Part shown: in pieces, positions 27,601-35,531 of the stretch
Numbering within the stretch: the stretch's first letter is position 1
How the letters are laid out: each line of letters starts with the position of its first letter
NCBI RefSeq assembly: GCF_030463565.1
Contig: NC_134643.1
Span: 166,988,491-167,052,490 of the forward strand
From: Pelecanus crispus
Lineage: Eukaryota > Chordata > Aves > Pelecaniformes > Pelecanidae
Direction of reading: 5' to 3'
DNA length: 64,000 nt
The notes under the pieces: model-generated
Told to the model about the DNA's origin: nothing
The model's database searches: none
What the model saw: only the letters and a program-made list of their open reading frames with translations
Position numbers and translations under genes: made by a program

Positions 27601-30600
27601 ATAGCTCTACTGACAGAAAAATGTGGTGGAGCTGATGGACACTCTTAGTAATGGATATTAGGAAGGGTGTTCTCTGACCGCCTGCAGTTCTGTTTCCATA
27701 TAAGAGGAGAAACCCTATTCCATTCTTCTCCAAATTTGCCTCACATGGAAACTGACCTGTCAGGAGAAGATAAGGGCACCAAATTTATGCTGATGTGAAA
27801 TTGATATAACCATGATGCACACCTGAAAATGAAGGATGTAAAATGCTCCACTCCCTACTATAGACATTTTATAATCCAGGTATTTTGGATTATAAAATGC
27901 TTTTTATAATCCTATAAAACAGAAGGGTTATTTTATTCCTACATTAACATGTTTATTAATGTTTTAAGTATTTTATGCTGATGAAATGTATTTAGAATAT
28001 TTAAAACGTGTCCTGGTATTAGCCACTCCTGTTATGCTGAAACTGTAAAGGTGAATCTTGCATTTGCATCTCTTAGGAGGTGTTGCCATTTGGAAAATGC
28101 TGGATCTTACGCTAGTGCTGTCTCTAGCTAAACAGAATTTTACTTGGTGGTGGTGGTGGTGAGCCTGATCTATTTGGACCAAGAAATCCACAGCAAAATA
28201 TGACAGCTATTCCATAATGCTTGTGGGAACCTCATGTTACTTTGAAGCTTGTGTAACACAAGAAATTAATAAAAAATAATGATCAAATGAAATTAGTGCT
28301 TAATGTAGAAAACCTAACAAAAATGGAAGTTGGGAGATGCTCATAATCTCTGGCACTTCAGAAGTAACAACACTGTAAACTGCTGACACCCCCCCCCCCC
28401 CAAGTCCATAACACTCCCTCAAAGGTGTAGACAAACATGCATGGAAATTCATAGCAATTCATTTGTCTTTGTAGACGGGCTACATGACATTTGAGAATTC
28501 TCAGTTGCAATCGTTAGACATAAAGTCTGGAAATCAAAGTAAAACTATACACAAGGAGTTGCCAGGGGGACACCGTCATACTCTTGAAGTTAAAAATACT
28601 CAGACAGGCATTGTTGCTACATTGGTAAGTGTGCTTAATTCCCAAGATATACATTAATGTCTTGACAGCTATCTATGTGGAGTGTGTGAAGCTGAGAGGA
28701 CAAGCTGCTCTGGGCAGCTTTTTCTTTGTCTCGTTTTCTGTCTCCCATGTTTCTGCTGTATCAATGAGACTGGTGAGCTGTAGAGAGCAGGGCCGGATGT
28801 TGTTTAAAAAACAAAAGTAAAGAAAATTACCAACTTAGTATTTAACTTGACAGTTATCCTTTCACCAAGACTTAAATGTGTGGTCATACAGTGTTTTCTA
28901 GTAGGCATGTATCTTAGTAGGATCCTAAAAGGAAAGGTCTGGAGTCTTGCTCTGAAGCCTCTGTTAATTCTCACTGCCATGTAATAGTGCACATTTAAGC
29001 TGTTCGCTGATGCTAATGAAGTATCTTGATAATGGTCTCTTCCACCAGCTGGCTGACAATGTCACGTCAAAACCAGAAGAAGGAAATAATCTCATCAGGT
29101 AGAGTTTGTTTTGCTCCTAGATTTTGACAGTAGTGTGACTTCAATCTGCCTCTTGAGTGGACTCTTCTTGCTTAACATAGCTTTCTATACTGTAGGAAAT
29201 CTCTGCTTGCTGGACACCTCACGCGATGTTTGGGGGGGTGTAGGAATTTCTGGGGCATGATTCACCTAAGCTATCTTGCGTATCTACTTTGGGTATAATT
29301 TAGCTAAAATTGGAAGTGCATGCTTTGCTTCATTGTTTAGACTTCTTTGTAGACAACCAGCACAGATTGCATGTCTGTATCTCCTTTTTAACCTTGGGTA
29401 GGAAGTATCCTACCACTTCTCTGGTTTTTTTCTGCAACTTCCATTTGCAGATGTATTTGCTACTGGCTGTAGTAAAGGCTTGCTTTTGACATTCTTTTAA
29501 GCAGGCAGTGGGCTGATGTGGGTCTAACTTGTTTTTTTGCATTAGCCACATTTTAAGAGATTTAGAGTTCTTTCAAAAATGTTAACTGATAAAAGTGAAA
29601 GGGGAAGACTTGATACTTGTTGTGCTGCCAGTATATAATTAAAAGTAAAACCTGTGTTCTTTGACTTAGGCATATTCTGTTTAGTATTTCATCACTCTTG
29701 CATTTTAAAGGTTCATAAACAATTTGCCTGATCCCATCAACGTCACTATGGGTGACACTTCTTATGGAATACTGGCATCTCTTTCTGCCAGTAATTACAG
29801 ACTCTTTCCAGGAGGAAGGTAAGCATTTTTCCTTTACCTGAATCTAACACTTAAGGGCGTACTTTTCCTTGGGAAAAGGACATAGAGCTCTTCTTTTATA
29901 TAACACACAGAATTGTCTATACCTGTGGCCTGAACCATGCTTTTTCCTTTTCAGAAAGGATATGATTATGGCTATTAGAAATTCAATGCCTTGTTCAGCT
30001 GTTTCAAAAGCACTTGGATTTGGCGGTGCCTATACAATTGTAATTGATGAGGTGAGTTGCCAGTGCTGTTGGATGGACAAGACAGAATTACTTTTCATGT
30101 CAATATTTTCTTTAATTAAAAAAACAGTTGTAGAATTATCCCTCTTGCCTTTAATCGTATATATGTGACAATTATTGTATGTTAAACAGAACATAAAACC
30201 ATTGTTAAATATAAAAATAGTGATGGGTATGATAGTGATGAACATGAATTCTTGCATTATATCATTAAAGGCCTTAAGTCTTTAGCCCAGTTAGACACTA
30301 AGGATTTGCATGAAGTCTGCTGTAAAATAACTGCTACTTTATAACTAGGTATGAAGTGTTTCATATACAATATTTCTTACTTACGCAGAACTTTGTGTAT
30401 ATATGATTATAGAGATGATATAGAACTGCTTAGAGTGCTTTTAGTGTACAGACTCTTTATCACTGTTTCTAATGTGCTATTTTAATTTCCAGTGTTCTGG
30501 AGGCAGACTTAATGTAACATATTCTGAAGATATCGCACCCAACACAGTCCATATGGCTTGGCAGATCCCTCAGTATTTTATTCTTACGTGTGCAGAAGTA

Positions 30601-33047
30601 GTCTTCTCTGTCACTGGGCTGGAGTTTTCCTACTCACAGGTAGGTTTCACCCTTCAGAGCTCTCATTGTGTTAAGAAACCTGGTACAAACTAAGATCTTC
30701 TGTGATTTATTTTTAAGTGGTGGTTCTGTATTGCTGCTTTGCTTGAGCAATGACAACCTCTAGAGCTCCCTAGTAGGACTACAGGCTGGTGCAGACTGGC
30801 CTTGTTTCAATAGCATTCAGTGCTTTCCACAAAGCTATGCTGAATTATATCAATCGAAGACTTGACCACTAGTCCTCAAATCTCCTTCTCACATGTGACT
30901 TTCCACTGAAAATAAGTGGAACTGTACTGCTGCTGTAAAACCAAACTGGCGAGCCCTCAAATATAAAATGAAAAAGTGCTGACACCTTATCTTCACACCA
31001 ATTTCCTCCATACAGTCTTTAGCAGTAGTTTAATTATATACTCTTAATCCCTTTGTCTTCCAACTCTGGTTTGTCTTATTAGCTGTGTGTATCTCCTCCC
31101 TTAATTCTGAGTCTATAAACTGCATTGTAAGATGTGGCTTGCTAGACTACAATGCACTCAACTTCTTGATTTAATGCGTACCATGTGTGACTGAGTCAGA
31201 TGTAAAATGTGCCTGTTAGTTACTCAGTGTGTACAAAGTAAAAGGTGTAATAGTTAGTACTAGTAATATCTTGCTCCTCAAAGCCTTCCTCAGGCCTGTT
31301 TAGTTCTCTAGCAATTTTTAATTAAAATAAAAAAAATCCCAACTGTAAACTAACCAAGAAATCCCCATCCTCCCCAGAGAACCAGTGTTTGTTATAATGT
31401 AAACAGCAGGAAATAAGTGATAGCAGTGTTTGAAGTGCCTTTACTTCTACAGGCCCCATCTAACATGAAGGCAGTGCTGCAGGCGGGATGGCTGCTAACG
31501 GTGGCTGTTGGAAACATAATTGTCCTTATCGTGGCTGGAGCATCCAAACTCAGTGAGCAGGTAAGCACACAAGCAATTGGCGTGCTTCTATATTACGCGA
31601 TGAGAAAGCAGCTCTAATATAGGAAGGAGTCACGGCTGATAATCCTCAACCACAACTTTTGAACATCAGCATTACGGTGGATTTGCATTTATAATTGGAA
31701 TGTAGGAGGTTAGTGTTAGCTACAAGAGTGTACCAGTCAGTTGTAGAACTAGTGCTTGACTGAATCTCATTAGAATATGTAGTAGTGGATTTAAGAATCT
31801 TTAAGCTATCTGGATTAAAAGTAGTGTTGAAGGCTGTGACAACAAGGTGGTAACTTGTCTTCTGGAGCCACTTCTAAAGTTTCTGTTGGTCTTTTTCCCC
31901 AGCACTCCCCCAATGTGTGTACACGTGTACATACACAAACTTTAAATAACTCCAACAAATGCTACTTCAGCAAAGGTTTCTACCTCTTATCTGCTGTTTG
32001 CGATTCCTAACTCTTGTTCTGTCAGGCCCCTTCTCTTGCAAGCAGCAGTTTCTAGCACCTCTACAATAAATTGCTTCTCACGGTGTGGAAATGCTGTGAA
32101 CTTCTGGGCTGAAGTTCTAGGCTAATGGGATTAAAACCTACCAAAATTCTAGTTACTGCTAATGAACCTTCACCTGCATACCTCAGCCTTGCCATGTCCC
32201 TTCTGCTGGCTCCACTGGTTTCGAACCTTACTCCTTGGGGCATGAAAGCTGTGGCTCTCGTGGTGAAGAGCACTTCGGCAAGACTTTCTCAGACCACTTG
32301 TGGCACTCCCTAATGAATCAAAAGGGAGATCTGAGCAAGCTGAGAGCCTGTCTTTGAAATGGGTCTGGCAGTCCTGGTTTCAGCTAAATTAACGAGAAAG
32401 AGCATGAAATAGAGCTGTTGAGGCTTTCCAGGTGGAGTTCCCAGTCTTGCTCTCTGCCCAGGTCTGTGGTCAGTAGAAACCTTACTGCTGACCTAAATGG
32501 AAGCAGGATCACTGCCAGCCTAGTTAAAAACTAAATTGCCTGACCAAAAGGAGGGGCTGAGTTTCCTCTTCAGGCTCTTGCTCCATTCCCATGCCTCCAG
32601 GAAGAGGATACTGTAGAACTTTCCAGCATTTGTAGAACTTCTGTCTCCTCATTAAAGACAGAACTGCTGAAAGGGCCTCAATTCAGAGTTGCTTTAGTAT
32701 GTATTATATACATCTAATACTTAATCCTTTAAGTCTTATGGTGCTTGTTACAGGTGCTCAGTTTCACATTCTGAATTAACTTCATTCCTTGCAAACAGTA
32801 AAAAGGTGTAATTCTTTTGAGGAACAAATATTGATGGATAAACTATACTTTTTTTTTTTTTTTACAGTGGGCAGAATATGTGCTGTTTGCTGCCTTGCTG
32901 TTGGCAGTTTGCATCATTTTTGCTGTCATGGCTTATTTTTATACCTATGTTGATCCAAATGAGATTGAAGCCCAAATTGATGAGGAAGAAAAGAAACAGG
33001 GAAAAAATGATCAAGAAAAGCAAGCTGAAGCTGACTCTCAGATGTAA
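6696..33047 (+). CDS. SLC15A1: Proton-coupled oligopeptide transporter 1 (PEPT1), complete 23-exon coding span
   Basis: PEPT1 takes up di- and tripeptides and peptide-like drugs with protons across the apical membrane of intestinal and renal cells. The coordinates span the coding exons listed separately. Spliced, they give 2,124 nt and 707 residues, with every phase closing. The product is a 12-TM major-facilitator protein of the POT/PTR2 family. The E26xxE29R30 motif, Y34, H60, K143, Y170, N174, W297 and E598 correspond to human E23/E26/R27, Y31, H57, K140, Y167, N171, W294 and E595 (offset +3). PTR2 signatures fall at about residues 73-97 and 165-177. The human R282-D341 pair is K285-D344 here, so the charge is kept. 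The extracellular domain between TM9 and TM10 (about 388-590) is much more diverged and carries NxS/T sites. The N-terminus MAAKSKG and C-terminus QM fit avian and vertebrate PEPT1. No break is seen. Confidence 0.97.
6700..10246 (+). other. SLC15A1: SLC15A1 intron 1
   Basis: About 3.5 kb, donor GTAGGT, acceptor TTTTTTCCCTCCACAG. It contains a 176-codon open frame at 7796-8326 (see rejected items) and a 22-bp perfect palindrome-like inverted repeat at 8345-8366. No other gene or clear transposon was recognised. Confidence 0.8.
10247..10269 (+). CDS. SLC15A1: SLC15A1 coding exon 2 (residues 2-9)
   Basis: A 23-nt microexon between a strong pyrimidine-tract acceptor (CCACAG) and the donor GTAAGT. 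It completes codon 2 and encodes AAKSKGRV, the cytosolic N-terminus. The human N-terminus (MGMSKSHS) differs in this part. Confidence 0.88.
10270..13301 (+). other. SLC15A1: SLC15A1 intron 2
   Basis: About 3 kb without a recognisable gene or transposon. There is an A run near 10351-10365. The open frames on both strands are short and unfamiliar. Confidence 0.8.
13302..13386 (+). CDS. SLC15A1: SLC15A1 coding exon 3 (residues 10-38), TM1
   Basis: Encodes [19 protein letters not shown] followed by ERFSYYGMR. The ExxERFxYY motif of TM1 (E26, E29, R30, Y33, Y34) belongs to the proton and peptide site of POT transporters. Acceptor CCTCCAG, donor GTATGT. Confidence 0.96.
13481..13622 (+). CDS. SLC15A1: SLC15A1 coding exon 4 (residues 38-85), TM2 region
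   Basis: Covers the end of TM1, the first loop and TM2. It holds Y59-H60, equivalent to the essential human Y56-H57 proton-coupling pair, and the start of PTR2 signature 1 ([13 protein letters not shown], residues 73-85). Intron 3 upstream is only 94 bases. Donor GTGAGT. Confidence 0.96.
13623..16339 (+). other. SLC15A1: SLC15A1 intron 4
   Basis: About 2.7 kb, moderately AT-rich, with T runs near 13760 and 14575. No gene, RNA gene or clear transposon was recognised. Confidence 0.75.
16340..16459 (+). CDS. SLC15A1: SLC15A1 coding exon 5 (residues 85-125), TM3
   Basis: Encodes [20 protein letters not shown] and the following loop [17 protein letters not shown]. It completes PTR2 signature 1. 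Acceptor CTACAACAG, donor GTGAGT, codon for I125 split. Confidence 0.96.
16637..16736 (+). CDS. SLC15A1: SLC15A1 coding exon 6 (residues 125-158), TM4
   Basis: Encodes TM4 with [18 protein letters not shown]143 corresponds to human K140 in the peptide-binding site. Acceptor TTGTTCCAG, donor GTAACA (weaker than the other donors). Confidence 0.96.
16977..17067 (+). CDS. SLC15A1: SLC15A1 coding exon 7 (residues 159-189), TM5
   Basis: Encodes [19 protein letters not shown], which is PTR2 signature 2, with Y170 and N174 equivalent to human Y167 and N171. Acceptor ACTGTAG, donor GTAAGG. Confidence 0.96.
17068..18972 (+). other. SLC15A1: SLC15A1 intron 7
   Basis: About 1.9 kb. Its only recognised content is the sense-oriented CR1 fragment at 18410-18792, which ends about 180 bases before the exon 8 acceptor. 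Confidence 0.85.
18410..18792 (+). mobile_element. CR1 LINE, 3' fragment, sense to SLC15A1
   Basis: A typical avian CR1 3' end: GGAGAGGCTCAGAGAGCTGG, CAGCCTGGAGAAGAGAAGGC, then the GACAGAGCCAGGCTCTTCTC and GATGACCTCCAGAGGTCCCT blocks, ending ACCATTCTGTGATT in place of a poly-A tail. It is 5'-truncated and contains only the end of ORF2 and the 3' UTR. It looks moderately diverged. Confidence 0.93.
18973..19056 (+). CDS. SLC15A1: SLC15A1 coding exon 8 (residues 189-217), TM6
   Basis: Encodes [20 protein letters not shown] then AALMAVAL. This is the conserved CGIHSKQ loop and the start of TM6. Acceptor ACTTCAG, donor GTAAGT. Confidence 0.96.
19057..20227 (+). other. SLC15A1: SLC15A1 intron 8, with a CpG-rich patch
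   Basis: About 1.2 kb. The stretch at about 19620-19880 is GC-rich with many CpG dinucleotides, unlike the rest of the intron, and is open in several frames for that reason. No coding similarity or repeat family was recognised. Confidence 0.7.
20228..20310 (+). CDS. SLC15A1: SLC15A1 coding exon 9 (residues 217-244)
   Basis: Encodes [20 protein letters not shown] followed by IQVSKCIG, the end of TM6 and the start of the large cytosolic TM6-TM7 loop. Acceptor ATTGTAG, donor GTAAGT. Confidence 0.96.
20311..21476 (+). other. SLC15A1: SLC15A1 intron 9
   Basis: About 1.2 kb with no recognised gene or repeat apart from a T run near 20860. Confidence 0.75.
21477..21563 (+). CDS. SLC15A1: SLC15A1 coding exon 10 (residues 245-273)
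   Basis: Encodes [20 protein letters not shown] then LDWASEKYD, the highly conserved basic cytosolic TM6-TM7 loop. 29 whole codons. Acceptor CCTCAG, donor GTAAGT. Confidence 0.97.
21564..22563 (+). other. SLC15A1: SLC15A1 intron 10
   Basis: 1,000 bases with no recognised gene, RNA or transposon. Confidence 0.75.
22564..22653 (+). CDS. SLC15A1: SLC15A1 coding exon 11 (residues 274-303), TM7
   Basis: Encodes [20 protein letters not shown] then [11 protein letters not shown]297 equals human W294 in the substrate pocket. K285 occupies the position of human R282, a residue linked to proton coupling in mammals. Acceptor GCTGCAG, donor GTAAAG. Confidence 0.97.
22654..23936 (+). other. SLC15A1: SLC15A1 intron 11
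   Basis: About 1.3 kb. Its 3' third (about 23270-23700) is locally richer in GC and CpG, but no gene or repeat family was recognised. Confidence 0.7.
23937..23981 (+). CDS. SLC15A1: SLC15A1 coding exon 12 (residues 304-318)
   Basis: A 45-nt exon encoding [15 protein letters not shown], the conserved TM7-TM8 loop. It has the atypical acceptor TTAAG and the donor GTAGGT; 15 whole codons. Confidence 0.95.
24073..24105 (+). CDS. SLC15A1: SLC15A1 coding exon 13 (residues 319-329)
   Basis: A 33-nt microexon encoding [11 protein letters not shown], with a 91-base intron before it and a 131-base intron after. Acceptor TCACCAG, donor GTATAG. It matches the conserved IQPDQMQ segment before TM8. Confidence 0.95.
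24237..24325 (+). CDS. SLC15A1: SLC15A1 coding exon 14 (residues 330-359), TM8
   Basis: Encodes [20 protein letters not shown] then [11 protein letters not shown]344 equals human D341, which pairs with residue 285. Acceptor CAACAG, donor GTAAGT. Confidence 0.97.
24326..25538 (+). other. SLC15A1: SLC15A1 intron 14
   Basis: About 1.2 kb. It holds an (AAAT)n microsatellite at about 24471-24495. No gene or transposon was recognised. Confidence 0.75.
25539..25620 (+). CDS. SLC15A1: SLC15A1 coding exon 15 (residues 359-386), TM9
   Basis: Encodes [20 protein letters not shown] then LVQVQID, which is TM9. The following codons open the extracellular domain. Acceptor TACTAG, donor GTAAGT. Confidence 0.97.
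25621..26966 (+). other. SLC15A1: SLC15A1 intron 15
   Basis: About 1.35 kb, about 40% of it an antisense ERVL-like LTR (26181-26710). The remaining sequence shows nothing recognisable. Confidence 0.85.
26181..26710 (-). mobile_element. Solo LTR, ERVL-like family, antisense in SLC15A1 intron 15
   Basis: Read on the + strand it begins TGATGTGGTTTAACCCCAGT and ends CTCTATCCCAGGTGAAACCA plus GGACTCA. These are the reverse complements of the ends of the better-preserved copy at 59993-60582. It shares long blocks with the copy at 36912-37471, including ATACCCAGACAGTTCCCGAG and CTTCTTGTGCACCTGGCAGA. A G-rich tract sits near its + strand left end. The right boundary is uncertain and no clean target duplication is visible, so it is the most eroded of the three copies. 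No internal retroviral genes are present. Confidence 0.85.
26967..27092 (+). CDS. SLC15A1: SLC15A1 coding exon 16 (residues 387-428), extracellular domain
   Basis: Starts with the conserved KTLPVFP and continues into the fast-evolving extracellular domain ([17 protein letters not shown] and following). 42 whole codons, acceptor CCTACAG, donor GTAAGT. Ends ...KFMDS. Confidence 0.96.
27241..27297 (+). CDS. SLC15A1: Candidate alternative 3'-terminal exon of SLC15A1
   Basis: A strong acceptor (long T tract then TTAATTGCAG) lies 148 bases into intron 16. If spliced to exon 16 in its phase 0, it adds 18 in-frame codons ([18 protein letters not shown]) and a TAA at 27295. A canonical AATAAA follows at 27447-27452. 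Alternatively, exon 16 joins exon 17 as in other PEPT1 proteins. The alternative product would be about 446 residues and lack most of the extracellular domain and TM10-12. Human SLC15A1 is known to make a truncated splice form (hPEPT1-RF), but this exon is an inference from signals alone. Confidence 0.35.
   Translation, partial: NQSTENKVNEEAVVISIF
27865..27899. repeat. Perfect inverted repeat, 13-bp arms
   Basis: CATTTTATAATCC and its exact reverse complement are separated by 9 bases. A further partial copy, TTTATAATCC, follows at 27903. It is AT-rich and could form a hairpin; it may be a remnant of a small inverted-repeat element. Confidence 0.8.
28475..28624 (+). CDS. SLC15A1: SLC15A1 coding exon 17 (residues 429-478), extracellular domain
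   Basis: 50 whole codons. [10 protein letters not shown] aligns with the human segment NAFMTFDVNK, and GGHRHTLEV with GQRHTLLV. It includes an N-glycosylation sequon (NQS). Acceptor TTTGTAG, donor GTAAGT. The exon is divergent but placed securely by these anchors and by phase. Confidence 0.93.
28625..29710 (+). other. SLC15A1: SLC15A1 introns 17 and 18
   Basis: Intron 17 (28625-29048) and intron 18 (29099-29710) flank the 50-nt exon 18. No gene or repeat family was recognised in either. Confidence 0.75.
29049..29098 (+). CDS. SLC15A1: SLC15A1 coding exon 18 (residues 479-495), extracellular domain
   Basis: A 50-nt exon encoding [17 protein letters not shown] (last codon split). The KPEEGNN...IR stretch aligns with the human KPEKGENGIR. 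It includes the sequon NVT. Acceptor CCACCAG, donor GTAGAG. Confidence 0.93.
29711..29818 (+). CDS. SLC15A1: SLC15A1 coding exon 19 (residues 495-531), extracellular domain
   Basis: Encodes [20 protein letters not shown] and the following [14 protein letters not shown]. It aligns with the human FVNTFNELITITM...YQFFPSG and has a sequon NVT. Acceptor TTTTAAAG, donor GTAAGC. Confidence 0.93.
29955..30051 (+). CDS. SLC15A1: SLC15A1 coding exon 20 (residues 531-563), extracellular domain
   Basis: Encodes [20 protein letters not shown] then [22 protein letters not shown] matches the human FGSAYTYIV. Acceptor TTTTCAG, donor GTGAGT. Confidence 0.94.
30493..30639 (+). CDS. SLC15A1: SLC15A1 coding exon 21 (residues 564-612), TM10
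   Basis: Ends the extracellular domain ([20 protein letters not shown], sequon NVT) and enters TM10 ([20 protein letters not shown], then TGLEFSYSQ). E598 equals human E595, part of the substrate site. Acceptor TTTCCAG, donor GTAGGT. Confidence 0.97.
31453..31560 (+). CDS. SLC15A1: SLC15A1 coding exon 22 (residues 613-648), TM11
   Basis: Encodes [20 protein letters not shown] followed by [16 protein letters not shown], which is TM11. 36 whole codons. Acceptor TCTACAG, donor GTAAGC. Confidence 0.97.
32868..33047 (+). CDS. SLC15A1: SLC15A1 coding exon 23 (residues 649-707 and stop), TM12 and C-tail
   Basis: Encodes [20 protein letters not shown], then [16 protein letters not shown], then an acidic and basic cytosolic tail ending ADSQM. 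TAA is at 33045-33047. A long T tract precedes the acceptor TTTACAG. Confidence 0.97.
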   Translation, partial: WAEYVLFAALLLAVCIIFAVMAYFYTYVDPNEIEAQIDEEEKKQGKNDQEKQAEADSQM

Positions 33048-33810
33048 AAGGTGTATTCAGGGAGTGTTTGTAAACTATGGTATCCCATTAACTACCCCTG
33101 CAGTAAGAGGAATCATGGTACCAGTAACATCCCTGGATAATATGTCCAATGGGAGAGGTTAAGAAGAACTGTTTTCACTTAAAGCGCAGCCTCTCTTGGG
33201 AAGCAAGAGGAAAAGATTAGTCTCTCTTGTACTGAACACGGTATCCTGAAGAAACTTCAGCAGAATTTGCACTCTTAATGTACCTCAAGCTTAAATACTA
33301 TAGCATTAAAATACTGAAATTGCACTCAGCACTATTAGACCCTGTGGAAAGATGTATTTTTATACTGCATTTCAATTTTATATCCTGAAAGAAACAAGTA
33401 TTGCCAAGAAATAGTAATCGAAGCCAAGCCGTCTGCATGACCCCTCTAGCCTCACTGTTACTTGAAAGCAGCAGGTCACATGTGCCTTAAAATCTTTTGT
33501 ACTTCTTGATGGATAATGGGAGCAAAGCTCTGGCATTGCCCAGATTAAAATACTGTCTGTGCTCCACATGGCAGTAATGTGGACATGCACTGTAGTGTAA
33601 TGCTTTATGTGCCTGTTAATTACCCATTTAACTCCTGTTATGTTTTTAATTAAATGTATCAATGAGGTGTCCACTCAGGTAAACAGATGATGGCAAATGA
33701 CATTTGGAATAAGCAACAGCAGTAAGACTTTTTGTTGTAACAAAATAATGAAGTGATATAAGAGTATGACTTACAGTTGTATGTTAATAAAACTTGACAC
33801 CACCTTTCTG
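33048..33810 (+). other. SLC15A1: SLC15A1 3' UTR
   Basis: About 760 bases from the stop codon to the probable cleavage region after the AATAAA at 33786. Two weaker ATTAAA motifs (33305 and about 33650) could give shorter ends. It is AT-rich, with no repeat recognised. Confidence 0.75.
33786..33791 (+). terminator. SLC15A1: SLC15A1 polyadenylation signal AATAAA
   Basis: A canonical hexamer followed within about 20-50 bases by a T- and TG-rich stretch (CTTTCTGCTGCTGCTTC, then TCTGTGTTCC), as expected for a downstream processing element. Confidence 0.75.
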
Positions 33811-34091
33811 CTGCTGCTTCATCTGTGTTCCACCACTTGAAGGTAGTGGGCCCGTGTCAGTCTTCTCTATCTTAATATACCTATAATACACAGGATGCTG
33901 TAGCCCTGCGGACCATGTTATGGAGTACCAGTCTTGAAAATTCCTATTTTCAGATCCACATCCTACACTTTCTCCAGCAGCTGGCTTGGACTCCCTGGCC
34001 CCTCCAGTAGCCTGGCCAGACTTATAGCTGCTTTGATACCTGGCTTCCACTACTCTTACCCTATTTTACAGCAAGTCCAGCTTATATCTCA
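33811..34091. other. Intergenic, nothing recognised
   Basis: About 280 bases between the SLC15A1 poly-A site and the SINE, with only short open frames. Confidence 0.6.
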
Positions 34092-34228
34092 GCCGGGTTA
34101 GCTCAGTTGGTTAGAGCATGGTGCTAATAACGCCCAGTTCACAGGTTCAATCCCTGCTTACTGCAGGGGAGTTGGGCTCGATGATCTCTCAAGGTCCCTT
34201 CCAACCCAAAGCATTCTATGATTCTATG
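34092..34228 (+). mobile_element. tRNA-Ile-headed, CR1-tailed SINE (TguSINE1-like)
   Basis: The head reads as a degraded tRNA-Ile(AAT). It has an A box TTAGCTCAGTTGG (34098-34110), the anticodon region GTGCTAATAACGCC, and a B box GGTTCAATCCC (34144-34154). It passes into a CR1 3' tail (CTCGATGATCTCTCAAGGTC, then CCTTCCAACCC) and ends ATTCTATGATTCTATG. This hybrid design is that of the passerine SINE family TguSINE1, which is mobilised by CR1. The acceptor-side half of the tRNA is not maintained, so it is not a working tRNA gene. Confidence 0.88.
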
Positions 34229-35531
34229 TGCAAGCATTCACAGACATACATATTCAATCAAGGTGTGTGCTGCAGGCAGTGCAGGTGCATGGGACCCTGT
34301 GCCCCCTGGTTCCCACTCCAGCTGCTGGCACTTAGACCTCCATGTACGCATGCGCACAGAGAATAGAGTCCCTCACCCATGAAAACAGTTAGAAATGGAG
34401 TTTGATGAGCCAAGTCCAAGGTGTTCTTCCCCTACACCCCAGTTAGTCCTGTACCCCATAGGCAGGAGCCGCTATTGGTCTCTAAGGGCATCCAGGGAGA
34501 GCCTTTCCCACAGATTCAGGATGCTGGGTGTCCCCCCAGCCCATGGGGCTGAGGATTTCCTAGGACATCCCTAGGAGGAGCTGGCTGCCTGCCATCCTCT
34601 GAGGAGCTAAGGGGGTTTTGCACCAGCTCTACTTGTGGTAGACTAGCCAGCCTTTCCTTCGCCATGCAAGTTAAGCAAAATAAATTCTCTTAACTGTTTC
34701 CCTACAAGATAGCACCTCTGTCCACCATTTTGCCCATACCAGGTGAAATGTTTGTTTAGCATTTTAAAATTTCTTTTTTTTTTTCCTTTGGTACGCAGGT
34801 CATGTATCTATTTTTTTATATCATAAGCTCTTGGACGTTAGCACTTTAGCAAACCCACTAACTTGTCTGCCACAAGGATGGATGTGTTTTATAGGTAGAA
34901 AGCCACTAATGCTGTAGAATTAGATGGGAAAGCTTTCTGACGAGGAGAAAACAAACTCCCCCATCTCTTCAGCCCTGTAATGTAGTATGGAGACAGTTGT
35001 ATGTGACAAGATTTTTATCTCATTTTCAAAAGGGATTGAAGTAATTAAAATTAAAATATCTATGTGCCTTCTCAGTCAAAATTCGATGTGAAAAAAATCA
35101 GGGAATGTTGTATGGACACCTGGGCAGCTCTTGTCAGCATTGCTGTGACTGTCTAGAAGCCATGTGCAGGAAATTGGTCTTCGGGCTGGAATCAAGTGTT
35201 TTCAGTCCCTTCGTTTTGAGGATTAAAGAGGCAAGGTTAACCTCTAAATCTGACAGTGTTTAGCTGCTGTCTAGGCTACCAGACTGCTGAGAGGGTCTTT
35301 CACCTATCTTTTTCTGTTACAGAGAAGATACCCTGAAATCAACAAAATTAACAGTTGATCATTCTAACTTCAGTTCTTATTTAAAACAAACAAACAAAAA
35401 CCTTTAAAAAATGCAAGAGTGGTGAATTATGAAAGCCTGTTTTAGCAATCAAATCTGCACTCATGTCTGGCCAGGTAGATACAGGAATGTGTATGTCTGT
35501 ATGCTTACTAATATTATAAATATACCATGGG

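Larger units (their letters stand above)
27093..28474 (+). other. SLC15A1: SLC15A1 intron 16
   Basis: About 1.4 kb. It contains a candidate alternative terminal exon (27241-27297, AATAAA at 27447), an AT-rich 13-bp-arm hairpin (27865-27899), a TGG repeat near 28144-28160 and a 13-base C run at 28389-28401. Confidence 0.8.
30052..32867 (+). other. SLC15A1: SLC15A1 introns 20, 21 and 22
   Basis: Intron 20 (30052-30492), intron 21 (30640-31452) and intron 22 (31561-32867) separate the last exons. No gene, RNA gene or clear transposon was recognised. A short stretch at about 32370-32400 faintly resembles one end of the ERVL-like LTR but is too short to call. Confidence 0.7.

Noticed and set aside
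32365-32400. Fragment of a fourth ERVL-like LTR in SLC15A1 intron 22
   Set aside because: Only about 20 bases resemble one LTR end, which is too short to support.
34092-34165. Working tRNA-Ile gene
   Set aside because: A and B boxes are present, but the 3' half does not pair with the acceptor stem and runs into a CR1 tail. It is a SINE head.
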